Shown here: in pieces, positions 51,871 through 62,822 of the stretch | Position numbering within the stretch: the stretch's first letter is position 1 | How the letters are laid out: each line of letters starts with the position of its first letter | Assembly: GCA_946406115.1 (NCBI GenBank) | Contig: OX291549.1 | Coordinates: forward strand, 23,521,901 to 23,585,900 | DNA length: 64,000 nt | DNA from: Apoda limacodes | Lineage: Eukaryota > Arthropoda > Insecta > Lepidoptera > Limacodidae | Reading direction: 5' to 3' | Notes under the pieces: model-generated | Told to the model about the DNA's origin: nothing | The model's database searches: none | Seen by the model: only the letters and a program-made list of their open reading frames with translations | Position numbers and translations under genes: made by a program

Positions 51871-52010
51871 CGCAAAAGTGTGACAGAGATGAAGCGAAAC
51901 TTTGAAGTCTTGTCTATAAGATACCACAGGTTAACTTTGTCTCTTTCTAATTTGAGGCCAATTTTGTGAGGCTATTGCAAAGTCCATAGGACAGATTACA
52001 GAACTCAAAG
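51871..52010 (+). repeat. Direct repeat F, copy 2
   Basis: CGCAAAAGTGTGACAGAGAT through ACAGATTACAGAACTCAAAG; see copy at 50834-50980. Confidence 0.7.
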
Positions 52011-52188
52011 TCTAAGGGTGAATCCGAGTTGGGTTTATGAACGCGCCTCAGCAGAGGGTCACCTCTAGTTACAGAAATCGCCCAAGGCGCGCGCCCAGAA
52101 CGCGGCGTTTTAGGTGCTCAATAAAACTTCATACGTCAAGCGTCAAAACTTTAAGCGTCATACGCACGTGCGACTCGCGTCCCTCTTA

Positions 52189-52258
52189 GACGCAAAACAC
52201 ACAGAAGCGGCATACGGCGCGGGCGTGGTGCGGGTGCGGCGCAGGCATGGTGCCGCTT
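52189..52258 (+). repeat. GC-rich inverted repeat G, left arm
   Basis: GACGCAAAACACACAGAAGC, GGCGCGGGCGTGGTGCGGG and TGCGGCGCAGGCATGG are inverted at 54032-54108. The 137-residue frame over this region derives from the GC-rich repeat. Confidence 0.65.
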
Positions 52259-52769
52259 CAAAACTTTTTGATAAAAAACGTATGAAATCAACGCGTTGTG
52301 AATTATACTCAAGCGACGTGGCACAGGCATGCCGCTTCGCTGCCCGAGCCGCGTCGCTAGCAGTCGTGGCCGGAGCGGCACGCCTGGAGCGCGTCGCTTG
52401 TTATACACTACGAACATTTTTTACAAACATGCGTGACGACATTGAATACAATAGTGGCGTTTTGTTCACCAACATAATGTGTATTATGCGCTTAGTGTCA
52501 ATAATCCAATCAAAGATAATGAGCTAATATTTGTACAGTTTTTATACATAACTAGCTTACTTCTGCAACTAACGTCTGCGTAAACTGTTTTTAAAAAAAC
52601 AGCTTTTGAATCTTTACTGTTTTACATACAATAACATCGGAATTGTCATACAAATTTTCATCCTCTATTTTGCCGTCTGGAGAATAATTTTTCAAAAACG
52701 GTGTATCACGTGAATCTTAATTTTCAACGTCTAAGCCAAGTTTTAGCCATTTCCTTGCAAACTGCCAAC

Positions 52770-53185
52770 CCATATTTTACCTCCTTAGGGGATTAATTTC
52801 CTAAAATCCCTTCTTAGTGCACATTACGTTATTTAAGGAACATTTGTGCAAAATGCCATGCTTCTAGACACAGCAGTTTCAGCTGTTCACTGATCGATTA
52901 GTCAGTCAATTTCTTCTTTTATATTTGACCATTTTTTCTTTCTCAGAAACACTCCCCGGCATATGCATAACAACTTACCAAACTATCATTAAAATTGGTT
53001 TACCCTTATTGCGCGAGTCAGACTCGCACTTCACCCTTTCAGTAAAATCTTATCTTGTCGGATGCCTACGTCATACAAAGAACAGACCCTTCAAGTTTCA
53101 GGTCTCTACGATCAGCGGTTTAGGCTGTGCGTTGATCCATCAGTCATTTAGGACTAAGCCTTTTATATGTATAAATAAGATAGGT
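52770..53185 (+). repeat. RTE-type LINE 3' end, copy 1
   Basis: TTTTACCTCCTTAGGGGATT and AAATCCCTTCTTAGTGCACA, then GGATGCCTACGTCATACAAA, TTCAGGTCTCTACGATCAGC and GCTGTGCGTTGATCCATCAG ending TTTTATATGTATA. This is the recurrent end of an RTE-like retroelement in moths. The last 125 bp recur at 53650-53775. Confidence 0.65.
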
Positions 53186-53479
53186 AGAAAAAGAAAACTT
53201 TAATTATTATTGTACACAAAAAATCAAACACCTTTAAAACGCGTAACCTCTTTCAGCTTAGAAACCCCATACATGAGGTACTAATATAGTACGGTGACAT
53301 TCGAGACATTCCAATTTTTAAAGAGTATTGAAGTTGTTTATATCTTTAAGTAAGTTCAACCTTTTTGAATAAAATCATATTAAGTTTTCAAACATGTGTC
53401 AAAATAAAATGTAATTTAAATCAAAAGCACTAAGGAGTATTGATATCAACTTCGAAGCAAATAACCGCCAAATAACTTT

Positions 53480-53775
53480 CTTCCCCTTTTTTAACCCCGC
53501 TAGGGGATGCATTTCAATAAAATACGAAACACGACTTCCATCAATTCTGTTAAAAAAGGTTTTTGCAGAATTTGAAGTAGATTGGACCAAGGAACCACGT
53601 TGTCCCATACAAACTTTGCCCCCCTTAGGAGTACAATTCCGGATAATCCTTTCTTATCGGATGCCTACGTCATACAAAGAACACACCCTCCAAGTTTCAG
53701 GTCTCTACGATCAGAGGTTTAGGCTGTGCGTTGATCCATCAGTCATTCAGGACAAAGCCTTTTATATGTATAGAT
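53480..53775 (+). repeat. RTE-type LINE 3' end, copy 2
   Basis: TTTTTTAACCCCGCTAGGGG, CCCCCCTTAGGAGTACAATT, GGATGCCTACGTCATACAAA and CAGTCATTCAGGACAAAGCC; same order and strand as copy 1. Confidence 0.65.
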
Positions 53776-54031
53776 TTATGTATTTTTAACTTGGCTGGAT
53801 TATGACATTAAACGCATTAAAGCAGTGAATAGAACGCACCTAAAATAAAATTTCGCCAGAAACAGGGTGCACCTAATATATTTTTTGTATCTGCATATTA
53901 ATGAGTTGCAGCGAAGCAAACGCATCTTCATCTTCTGAAAAAGAAGACATGCTATCGCAATAACATCAGCTTGTATACTGACAGACCCGGGCATATCGTC
54001 GCCTCTTCTGTGTAATTTGATGTCGCGTCCG

Positions 54032-54108
54032 TGCCTTATCCGTTCCACGCCTGCGCCGCACCCGTACCACGCCCGCGCCATACGCCCCCTTCTGTGTGTT
54101 TTGCGCTT
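54032..54108 (-). repeat. GC-rich inverted repeat G, right arm
   Basis: CCTGCGCCGCACCCGTACCA, CGCCCGCGCCATACGCCC and TCTGTGTGTTTTGCGC are the complement of the 52189-52258 segment. With it they bracket the two RTE tails. Confidence 0.65.
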
Positions 54109-54524
54109 AAGCCCTCAGCGCGCTCGCGACACTTAGGCGCAAGTTCATAGAGGTTTAATTTTCAGTGCATCGAAACATATCAAGCTACTAGCACGCAGGT
54201 GATCATGACTATGTTCGACACTGAAAAACCTGAATTATTTCTTAATCTCTAATAGTGGATATTGAATTAGCCATCTGAACACGATATCTACGTTGTCGTT
54301 TTCTTTATCGATGACATGGTTAAAATAATTACGGTTGAAATAATCATGTTGATTTTGGTTCAAAAGTACAACGCACAAATTAAATAGATTTTGTCCTACG
54401 GACAACGTCAAGTGTGCTCATCTATTGCGCATGATCAGCGTCCAACGCGCACTCGCAGCGAGGACAACGCCCGCTGGGCTTGCGCCCGAAACGCAGCGGT
54501 CAAGGCGCGCGCCTCGGGCGCCTT

Positions 54525-54998
54525 CTATGACTAGTCCCTTAGAGTCGGCTCAGATCGAGACGCGACGCGACATTTTTGAGATAGCAACACCTTGTTTACT
54601 AGGGGTGCGTTCCGAATCGCAACGAGGTAGTTAAAAAGTGGTTTTAGCACGCCCGGGGTAGAGTAATTTTCCAACTGTCAAGTTGAATTCTTTACACTAC
54701 CAAAGAAAAGGTTGAAAATTACTAGTGGCAGTGTGAAAATTAACTGTCTAACGCTCGTTCCAGAGCGGATTGATTTTTCAACTTTACCGTGCCATAATTA
54801 CTCGGCGTAATGTGGAACACAGTCTAGATAAAAAGATACAAATTAAAGTGAGGGGTTACGTGTCGAAGAACACCAAGATGCGTCGCGCGATGTTGCGATG
54901 CGTGTCTTTTTGTCAAGTAAACAATGTCCATAATGTGTTGCTATCTCAAAAATGCCGCGTCGCGTCTAGGTCTGAGTTGACCCTTATAGTCTATGGTT
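54525..54998. mobile_element. Inverted-repeat element with a nested MITE B
   Basis: The left arm 54525-54600 (CTATGACTAGTCCCTTAGAG, GAGACGCGACGCGACATTTT, TGAGATAGCAACACC) is mirrored by 54914-54998 (GTGTTGCTATCTCAAAAATG, CCGCGTCGCGTCTAGGTC, CCCTTATAGTCTATGG). Between them lies MITE B copy 2 (54603-54823). Confidence 0.65.
54603..54823 (+). mobile_element. MITE family B, copy 2
   Basis: GGGTGCGTTCCGAATCGCAA at the left end, TGTGGAACACAG at the right end. The interior GTAGAGTAATTTTCCAACTG and the segment TTGATTTTTCAACTTTACCG match copy 1 at 6359-6585 at high identity. Confidence 0.7.
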
Positions 54999-55000
54999 AG

Positions 55001-57030
55001 CGTCCTATGCGTGTTGTGTCCTGTGGACGTGTCTATGATGGTTAGAAAGAAACAGCTGTTGCTGTACTAGTGTAACCAGATTTAGCATGATCCTATGGTT
55101 CTGACAGGATTAAACCCTCATTTTAGTTCCAACCATGTTTTAGCAGGATTCCAGATGATTTTTTTCCCTTCGGTAGGTAGCTAAAATTTTCGGTAGGTAG
55201 CCTCCCAAATAACTAGAATCTCAAACATTATGTAAATATATGAACCTGGAAATGTGCAAACCTATCATTAAGGTAGGCAGGCCATTAGATGTGTATAGAC
55301 TAAGAAAAAAATCTGAAATCAACAAAAATAGTGAAATTAAAGACATGGCAAGTAAGGTGCCTATACAGTGCCGTATTATCCATTCGGCAGTGTAGGCAAC
55401 TGGCTAAGAGCTCCGCACTGCGAGATTTTTTTTGTTTCTAAATGGTTTTCCAAATAAAAATTAAATTTGTAGATTTATGAAATGAAAATATTTTTATATT
55501 ACATAGTTGTACTTAAGTACATTCCGGAACGCAATTTAAATTAATGTAGAATAATATAATCGGAGGAAGACAGACAGACAAGCAGTAACAAGCTTGGTAC
55601 ATAAATTAGATCTCACAAGTTGTATTATATGCAAAAATTCTCTGCCTCACATAGAAATATACTGCTCTTCTCTACTACTACTACTACTACATATTTGCCC
55701 GACATGTCTACACCCGTAAACAAAAAAAAATTGGTAAAGGTAAGAAGTGGCAAAAGCAAAAAAACAACCGTAATGAACAATAAAAAAAAGAGACAAAGAT
55801 CTTTTCCACTGCCACTAAACGAAAAATCAACCTTACGGGATTCCAAGAACATTTGCCAACCATACGATGGCGGACCGAGAAGAGAATCCTTGCAAATTTT
55901 CTGCGAGTGCGAGTGATTAGGATCAAGAAATAAACACTTTATCGGGCGCAGAGGAAAGTGAGACCAAAACTGAAGTCCAATTACTACACCAAAACGTAGC
56001 ATCTAGGAGCAGAATACCAGAATGACAAAATATTACCACCGAATTACAAGATTTCTGGTGTACGTTTGTGTGGTGTGTTCTCTGCTTCAAGCCGACAATA
56101 CGATGGTAACAAAAGAGTATTTAATCAATCTATGTTTTTAGGAAACATATAGGTAAGTGGTTAAAATAAACGAGACTGGCTCATGTATTCTCCGTCTGCT
56201 AGAAAAGTATTCTGTTTTCCATGTGTCCATTTTGTTGAAACTCAGAGCCAATTACAATTTCAAACACAATTTTCAGATTGGAAAAATGCATCGCATCGAA
56301 TTTAATCACTTAAAAATAATGCAACGCACCTATTTTGGGTACAGACACTAATTAGTAGACGGCATAAGGTACTCACGGAAGAAGCGACACCTCTAAATTA
56401 TATTTAAGAAAGAAAGAGAATATTTGGTGAAAGATGTACAACGAATGGGCTTGATTTCGATTTTGATGACAAAAAATAATAAAAAAATTGATGCTGAAAC
56501 GTTAAAGATACTGAAATTAATTAAATAAAAAAATCGGTTTTCTATCACATAAATGCAGAAGGTCCGAGCTATGCTTTGCCTAGGGGCCCCGACGTTGTTG
56601 ATCTGGCCCCGTACCTATATAAGTAAATTTAATACGAAATAAATATATCTATTTAAACAAGAAGAATGTGAACTTACGTGCGTGCATGCATGCTATTAAA
56701 CCAAATATGACTTATATTAAACATATTATCAAATTATTTTGTATCACCACTATCAAGGAGTTAAATTGGGGAAAATAATAATAAATAGTAATTATTCTGT
56801 TTGTAATAGAAAAATAAAAATACTTACTTATTTATGCAATTTCCTTATCTAATAGTAAGTCTGTGAAGTATTTAGCAGATTTTTCCTGCAGACTAGCAGG
56901 GTCGTAAATTTAAATCTGGTAGCACTGGTACTATTTTGTTTGTGGTAATTTTTGATTGCTTTGTAGAAATTATTGCCGTTGGTTGGTTGACTTTAGATCA
57001 AAGTTTTTAATTTTGATATGATCGTGTGAA
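55001..57030. other. Intergenic region with an unrecognised basic ORF
   Basis: A frame on the plus strand (from the Met at 55707 to 55916) encodes a lysine/arginine-rich stretch, MSTPVNKKKLVKVRSGK onwards, with no domain I recognise. A CTA triplet run is at 55671-55690. In another frame downstream, SGAEESETKTEVQLLHQN looks gag-like, so this may be a dead retroelement. No promoter or splice evidence supports a gene. Confidence 0.35.
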
Positions 57031-57051
57031 ATGGATAATAACTTTATTTAA
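57031..57051 (+). promoter_or_regulatory. Upstream ORF before the 57056 start
   Basis: ATG GAT AAT AAC TTT ATT TAA encodes MDNNFI and stops four bases before the main ATG at 57056. If transcribed it could reduce initiation at the main start or favour reinitiation. Confidence 0.4.
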
Positions 57052-57055
57052 AACT

Positions 57056-57691
57056 ATGGAAAGTACACGGTGAGTTTCAACGTTTTTTTTAGTAGGCCCA
57101 TCTTTAAATTATCGTACAGTTTATTAATATTTTTTTAATTTTATCAGTGTTGACTCAGAATTACCAAATCAAATGGCAAATTTGGACATAATGGAAGAAG
57201 ATACGAATACAGAACCTTCATGTGAACATTCTCAAATGTCCAAATCTCCACCTCGAATATTAAGGAAAAGAAAGAGCGTAATAACTCCTAAGCCTTCTAA
57301 TCGTAGAGTCAGTATGAAACCACGAAAGCATATCGTACCTGAAAACGCTAATCCTAAACAAATTGAAGCATTGTACCTAAACAAAAAGGTTAAAAGTTTA
57401 TCACAGACACTTGAAACAATTTATGAAGAACCTAAATCTGAAGGAAGTAATACTGCAGTCTTTCTTGGTGGAAGAAAGATTAAAAGACTTTTAACTTTTC
57501 ATCCAGGTAATGAGTATACAAAAGATAAAATAAACAAACGGCGAGCTAAGATTAAGAAGTTACTTGGTAATAAATCTTTTTTAAATAGAAAGAAAATACC
57601 AATGCAAGTTTTCCTTAAAACAATTGAATGTCTAGAATTAGATGAACCAATTAAGGAGACTGAAAATGTCATTAGAAATTTTAAAGTATGA
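57056..57691 (+). CDS. Small basic nuclear protein, possibly Tantalus-like (2 exons)
   Basis: The join is 57056-57069 and 57148-57691. The first exon (MESTR) ends ACACG|GTGAGT. The acceptor TTAATTTTATCAG at 57147 continues the frame (CG|T GTT GAC) into VDSELPNQ and the long open frame, giving 185 residues. The protein is Lys/Arg-rich, with RILRKRKSV and KPRKHIVPE as likely nuclear-localisation segments. A central IEALYLNKKVKSLSQTLETI is followed by YEEP, and then GGRKIKRLLTFHPG and KINKRRAKIKKLLG. The LETIxEEP and basic-box arrangement recalls the Tantalus-like domain of fly Tantalus and vertebrate PRR14, but this is from memory. No signal peptide or membrane segment. A start at 57173 would give 172 residues; the spliced start is preferred because the donor and frame agree. 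Confidence 0.75.
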
Positions 57692-58479
57692 TGATTAACT
57701 CTACCTATGGCTTCACTTTACTATTAGAAATGTTTACTTCTCTGATGTAAATAATTAATCAGAATCAATTTTGTATTGGTTTACAATTTATGTTATTTCA
57801 TTTGGATGCTTAAGTTTTTCTTTTGGTAATCTCCGGGTCTTACACATGAAGAACCTTTCTATAATGTCAGCCATATTTTAACCAATTTGGATCATCTTGC
57901 TACATACATCAGTCATCTCATATACAGCTTGGTTAGAAAATGGTAAATGTTTTTTTACCTGTAAGCCTCTGTAATTACAAATGAATTTGCTTTGATATCA
58001 CTTTATCAGTAATAAGCTGGAGACATTCTAACATCCATAATAGAGATATGATAGCTTTTCTATAATCTTGCTAATTAATTGCACTGATCAGTTGTTGGTG
58101 TCAGTATACAAAATTAAGGTAAGTGATTTGTCATCTATTATCAGTTATGCTAACATTAACTGAAAACTAGCATGGTGACTTTCCAGTATATTCATTTTCC
58201 ATTTCAATCAATCAATAGTATTGAATGCAAGGTCACATGTTGGATATAAAAAAATTTATGGGTGTTAAGAATTAAGTGCATTCAGATCTTGACTGATATA
58301 GGTAAATAACTCAAAAATTAAGTTGTAGCCTTTTTGACAACAGCAGGGTCATGTACATCTTAATAAAAGTGTAACCATTTAACTTAAGAGGCCACCCATG
58401 CTGATATAATTTTGTTTGACTCTTAAGAACTCTTATAAAAGGTGAATATAAGTACCTTTTATATAATACCTTAAAAGAT
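57692..58479. other. 3' flank of the basic-protein gene, no further gene
   Basis: AT-rich DNA that presumably includes the 3' UTR. No clear AATAAA occurs close to the stop, so the poly-A site is not placed. No repeat recognised. Confidence 0.45.
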
Positions 58480-59529
58480 TGTAGCTATGTAGAACAATAT
58501 AAACCTTTGACATTAAGATTATTTACTAAATACCTTTATCAAAACATTACATGTTAATTTTTGTAATAGAAGTCAACAACAAAAGAAGACATTGACACAT
58601 ATATTTAAATGATATTAATGGGATAGAATGAGAATATGATCCATGTATAATCTATATTTCAAAACTTCCTCTTAATTGAATATGTTGGTTATAGCTAGAA
58701 ATAGCTTAAATTAGAAGATAATCAATAAAGAAAATTAAAATAAGATAAATAGTATGATTAAATTCAACATTTCAACAAACTTTTTGTGTTTTACTCTAGG
58801 TAAAATTTTGGAAAACAAATCTGCAACCAAATCAAAGTGATTAACAAAGTGATGACAAACATCTAAATGTTTCGTTCCTCTTAAATGCTGATTAGTAATC
58901 ATCTTGAGTGTACTCTGATTATTATTATAAACTTTAATTGGTACCCAAGAATCTTAATTAATCAAACCTTATTCAATAAAGAAATTTTTAAGATACTTTG
59001 CTTCTTTAACGCCACTGCCAAGACTATAGTATTCTGCATCCGTACTTGAGCAAACAATAATGCGTTTAACATAAAAAGAACTAGTCCAGAATAAGTTTTT
59101 ATCATTTAATCTTTTGTTTTATTTAAGTTTTTGTTATAAGTATCTTCTGCACAATTAGCATCACAGTATATTTTTATATCTTTACCACCTTCTTAAATAT
59201 GATCAATAGTACCAAATAGTTATTGTAACACACGCTTAGCTGCAGACCAATTTAGTTAATTAAAACTGTTGTTGAATTTACTGAACTTACTACATGCCTA
59301 AGCAATATCAGGTCATGTACACACTGATAGATACTTGATGCATCCAATAAGTTCTTGATAAGGATATTTGGAATCACATTCAGAAGTTTTTTCTAATTTT
59401 ACATTTACATCCTTAGGTGTATCAACTGCACGACAATCCGTCATGCCATGTTTCACTTGAAATATTTTTAGATATCATAGCTTGATTTGTATCCATAGAA
59501 GTAACCTTATTAATAATTGGTTTCTTGTT

Positions 59530-59977
59530 TCATTTGTAAACTCCATTGTTGAATTTCACTGCAAATTCACAAGAACCAATAACTTTCATATCAAATTTAC
59601 GATATACACAACAAGAATGATCATCAAAAAGTAGAGAAAAACCTTTTTCAGTTAATTTACTAACAGACAATAAATTAGTAGCAATACTGGGAACATATAG
59701 TACATTAGTGATTGTCTTCACTTCATTATTAACAAGTTTTTTATCTACTATAAATAATAGTATTAAGAGCTATAGTAATAGGTGATGGGTCAGTAAAATT
59801 AAAATTATCAAACCAATCATTTCGCTTAGTCATATGAATAGTGCACCCAGAGTCAATTATCCAACTATTGACATTAAAACTACTACTTACTAAGGCTGTA
59901 TTATTTGTACATATTAAATTACTCTCCTTCTTATTTTTAGAAAAACTTGAGGTTAATTCATATTTCTTATTATTCAA
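59530..59977 (-). pseudogene. Copia protease / pre-integrase remnant
   Basis: Two open stretches in adjacent frames carry the aspartic protease active site WIIDSGCTIHMT and the FSLLFDDHSCCVYR region. Aspartate and DSG are kept, but the frame is broken at 59722-59741 and the upstream zinc knuckle is frameshifted. Confidence 0.8.
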
Positions 59978-60300
59978 TTTCTTCTTATCTTGCTTGAATA
60001 AATAGCATTGTGGCTTGGTATGTCCCTTTTATTACAATGGTCACATGTTAGCACGAAATGTTGCTTAACCTTTGAAGTTATTATCAATTGACATTAAGCT
60101 AGTAATGTGCTTTTTGAATTCAAATTGATTCTTAATAAATTCTGAAGACAATTTGTTTGCTGATTGCGATGCTTCTATTCTTATTATCAAGGAATCAAAT
60201 TCATTTAGTAAGCATAATTTCTGCTATTTCTTCATCTGCTGTTGAGCATCCACTAAATCCTGCGTTGTACCTTAAATATCACATATATAATGGTCCATAT

Positions 60301-60876
60301 AGTCCGTGAGCCAGCAACAGGTTTTCCTTACCAATTTCCTCTCAAGCGATAACTGGTAAAATGCTTCAGAGGGTTTTATTATGCAGCATGGTGAACGTCA
60401 GCTGCCGCTCCGTTTGTGGGTGGGGCAGCGGCAGCCTCTCAATCCATGCTCCACCTTTCACTGCATCAGCTGACAACCTTTCCACCAACATAGAGCCAGC
60501 TGACGTTTTTATTTATTCAAAATTGCATGTAAACTATCATCTGACACATTTTCAAGTGAGAGGAAATCACTGAATGAAAAAATTTTTTTTGCATGTTCGT
60601 GTGACCAGCTGACGTATAATCCACCACGGTACGGTCAACAGACTTTTTTTTATCTTCAAATAATTGCGTCAACTATCATTTAACAAATTTTCAGTCGGAA
60701 GAAAATGATTGAAAACATTTTTTTTTTTACGTGATTGAGAGGCTGCTGCTGCCCCACCCACCCACGGACCGGCAGCTGACGTTTACCATGCTGCATAATA
60801 CAACTCTCTGAAGCATTTCACGAGTTATCGCTTGAGAGGAAATGACTGACAAATTATACTATCTGGCTCACGGACT
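60301..60876. mobile_element. MITE with ~145-bp inverted arms, nested in copia gag
   Basis: AGTCCGTGAGCCAG begins the left arm and its complement CTGGCTCACGGACT ends the right arm. The arms (60301-60445; 60731-60876) share CCTCTCAAGCGATAACT, ATGCTTCAGAG and CGTCAGCTGCCG. The interior is two diverged copies of a ~105-130 bp unit that starts CCAGCTGACG (60496 and 60605). The flanks read as copia gag on both sides, so the element inserted after the retrotransposon. A short ATA occurs on both edges and may be the target duplication. Confidence 0.85.
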
Positions 60877-61044
60877 AATATATTTATAATTGTTATATTT
60901 CATATTAGAAAATTTACGTTTTAATTGTAAACGTCTACTTATGCCTTGGTTTTCCTACGCTTTTCTTAGATTTTCCCATGCTTCATAAGCGATTTTAGCG
61001 TTTTTCACATGAGGATTTTGCAGAAAGACAAGCCCAGACAACTA

Positions 61045-61325
61045 TTGTAGCTATGTAGAGCAATATAAACACTTCTTTAACGACACAGCCAAGACTGTAG
61101 TATTATGCTTCAGTACTTGAGCAAGCAATAGTTATATAATTAATCACGGGGTAGGCAGAGACCAAAGACTGCCACTTGCTACGATCCTGGCATATCTCTC
61201 TTGCCTCATCTATATGCATCAATGCTTTCATACATTTACTACGGTTCCGAGTAATTAAGATTAGGAATAAGATTTTCTTTTATTAGTTTCTCCTGCCCAA
61301 TCACAGTATATTTTTATATCTACTT
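61045..61325 (-). mobile_element. Second copia fragment with a nested repeat
   Basis: GTAGCTATGTAGAGCAATAT (61047) recurs at 58481. The next segment (CTTCTTTAACGACACAGCCA to ACTTGAGCAAGCAATAG) matches the RNase H part at 59003-59060. The end (ATCACAGTATATTTTTATAT) matches 59160-59180. A foreign dispersed repeat (GGGGTAGGCAGAGACCAAAG, ACTTGCTACGATCCTGGCAT) interrupts it at about 61140-61285. Confidence 0.65.
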
Positions 61326-62480
61326 AAAACTTGATTCTTTAATCTCGAAATGCTATTTTTTTGTTAAAAAAGACATTTTTTTTTATCTGTGTTAAATATT
61401 TAAAAGGAAAGGCTATTATATTATAAAATAATTTATTGGCAATAACAATATCTCAATTTAATAAAAAAAAAATTTAATAACTAATTTTCCCCAAGATTTA
61501 CGCTTGTCATCATCAAACTAGGCAGCAATTATAAAGCTCTATCTCTGCCTATGTGCATGAGTGGCCTCTTAATGCATTAGCTATACAGAAATTACTAAGA
61601 CTGATATTTAAGCGGAAGAGCACTTTGTTGATTGTATGCTTATAGTTAAAAAAATACACTATTACTATAAACATACTGTTTAAGGAAATAAAACCAAAAA
61701 TCCGTGTACGGATGTACGGCACTAGGATTTCGTCATTTGTTTTTAATGATCTAGAAAAAAGTTGTACAAAAATAAAATTAGTCGTAATACCTCATTTGGA
61801 CCTGGAAAATTTAATTTTCCCATGTACTCTTCTGTACTGCTTAAAAGTGATTGCATAGGGCTGAGAGTTATTTTCTTATACAGAGGCAGCCTTCTAAACG
61901 TTATTCACGGTGGATCATTTCACAGGGTAATTCTTGCCATGGGCATGTAGTCTTACTATTTATACAATAAACGCGTATTTTGATGAGTTCTTTCACATGA
62001 ATTTTTTTTGAACTAAAAAGATTACTCTGTGTATGTAACCAAGGCCCTAACATAGCAATTATAATTATCTATACTATACTATCTATACCTATATGGTATG
62101 CACCACAAAACTAAAGTCGTTTTATGTATCACGCGGATAGCGCTCATAGCCCGCGCGCGTGACTGAAAAACAAAATTTAGCTGCCGGACGGAGCCTTGCG
62201 TGCCACAAAAACCGCCTTAACAGTCTTAGATTAAAGATCCAAAATGCACTTTATGTTATTATGTTAAGGTAGCCTAAGGAAAAACTGTGTGTTAGAAATA
62301 GCTAAATACCTACTATTTACAGGGTTATCATTTGTTGAAATTTCGCCTCGATCAGAACTAAGGATTAGTTAACATGTATGTTCAAAACTTGTATCTATGG
62401 TTGAATACAATTTCTTAATAGTCATTATTTAATTTTTTAAGTTTTTTTGTAATTTTTGCAAATACTGTCCACTTGGAAGA
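61326..62480. other. AT-rich intergenic DNA, no gene seen
   Basis: The open frame at 61762-61950 has no recognisable content. No repeat was identified with confidence. Confidence 0.45.
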
Positions 62481-62639
62481 AGTTCAGTGAATTTTATGAG
62501 AAAGATAGTAAAATTCCCAAAAACTGCATGCCAAACCACCCCATTGTCCTGCAAATTCACACGCCCCAGTCCTATTTATCGTACCGCGGTACTTTACAGT
62601 AGTCACTACCTTTCTCTCTTTATATAAAGTAAAAAATGT

Positions 62640-62822
62640 ATATTGTAGGGAAGCTGTGTGCTTGTTCACAGTCTGCAGTACTGTCATCTGCATAGCAATG
62701 TATGTTGTTGATGTCCAACATGTCATTGATATGCTAACAGCGTAGGAGACAGCACAGAGCCTTGCGGGACACCAGCATTAATGTCCATGCTATCATCAAC
62801 TACGGCTCGTAAGCGTCTGCCT
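62640..62822 (-). pseudogene. LINE reverse transcriptase core fragment
   Basis: The minus strand reads GRRLRAVVDDSMDINAGVPQ then GSVLSPTLL. After a frameshift it gives NDMLDINNIHCYADDSTADC, which includes the catalytic YADD. This is a jockey-like polymerase. It abuts a plus-strand tail of the same type at 62823, as in twin-primed insertions. Confidence 0.85.

Larger units (their letters stand above)
58480..61044 (-). mobile_element. Decayed Ty1/copia retrotransposon with internal deletion
   Basis: Read on the minus strand from 61040 downward. Gag gives VKNAKIAYEAWENLRKA (60920-61010) and, after a MITE insertion, EFDSLIIRIEASQSANKLSS (60100-60210). The CCHC knuckle begins CDHCNK and resumes after a frameshift as GHTKPQCYLFKQ. 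Protease has WIIDSGCTIHMT with the catalytic DSG (59741-59977). A pre-integrase part holds ITNVLYVPSIATNLLSVSKL. Sequence then passes directly to the end of reverse transcriptase and RNase H (SSTDAEYYSLGSGVKEAKYL; NQSTLKMITNQHLRGTKHLD). Integrase and most of RT are missing. Many stops are present, so it is not functional. LTRs are not convincingly seen. Confidence 0.85.

Noticed and set aside
52114..52527. 137-residue Arg/Ala-rich ORF and opposite-strand partner
   Set aside because: It lies in a GC-rich inverted repeat that is open in several frames; no domain or splice signal.
59250..59525. Intact copia reverse transcriptase
   Set aside because: Only the C-terminal end is present with several stops; the catalytic YVDD region and integrase are absent.
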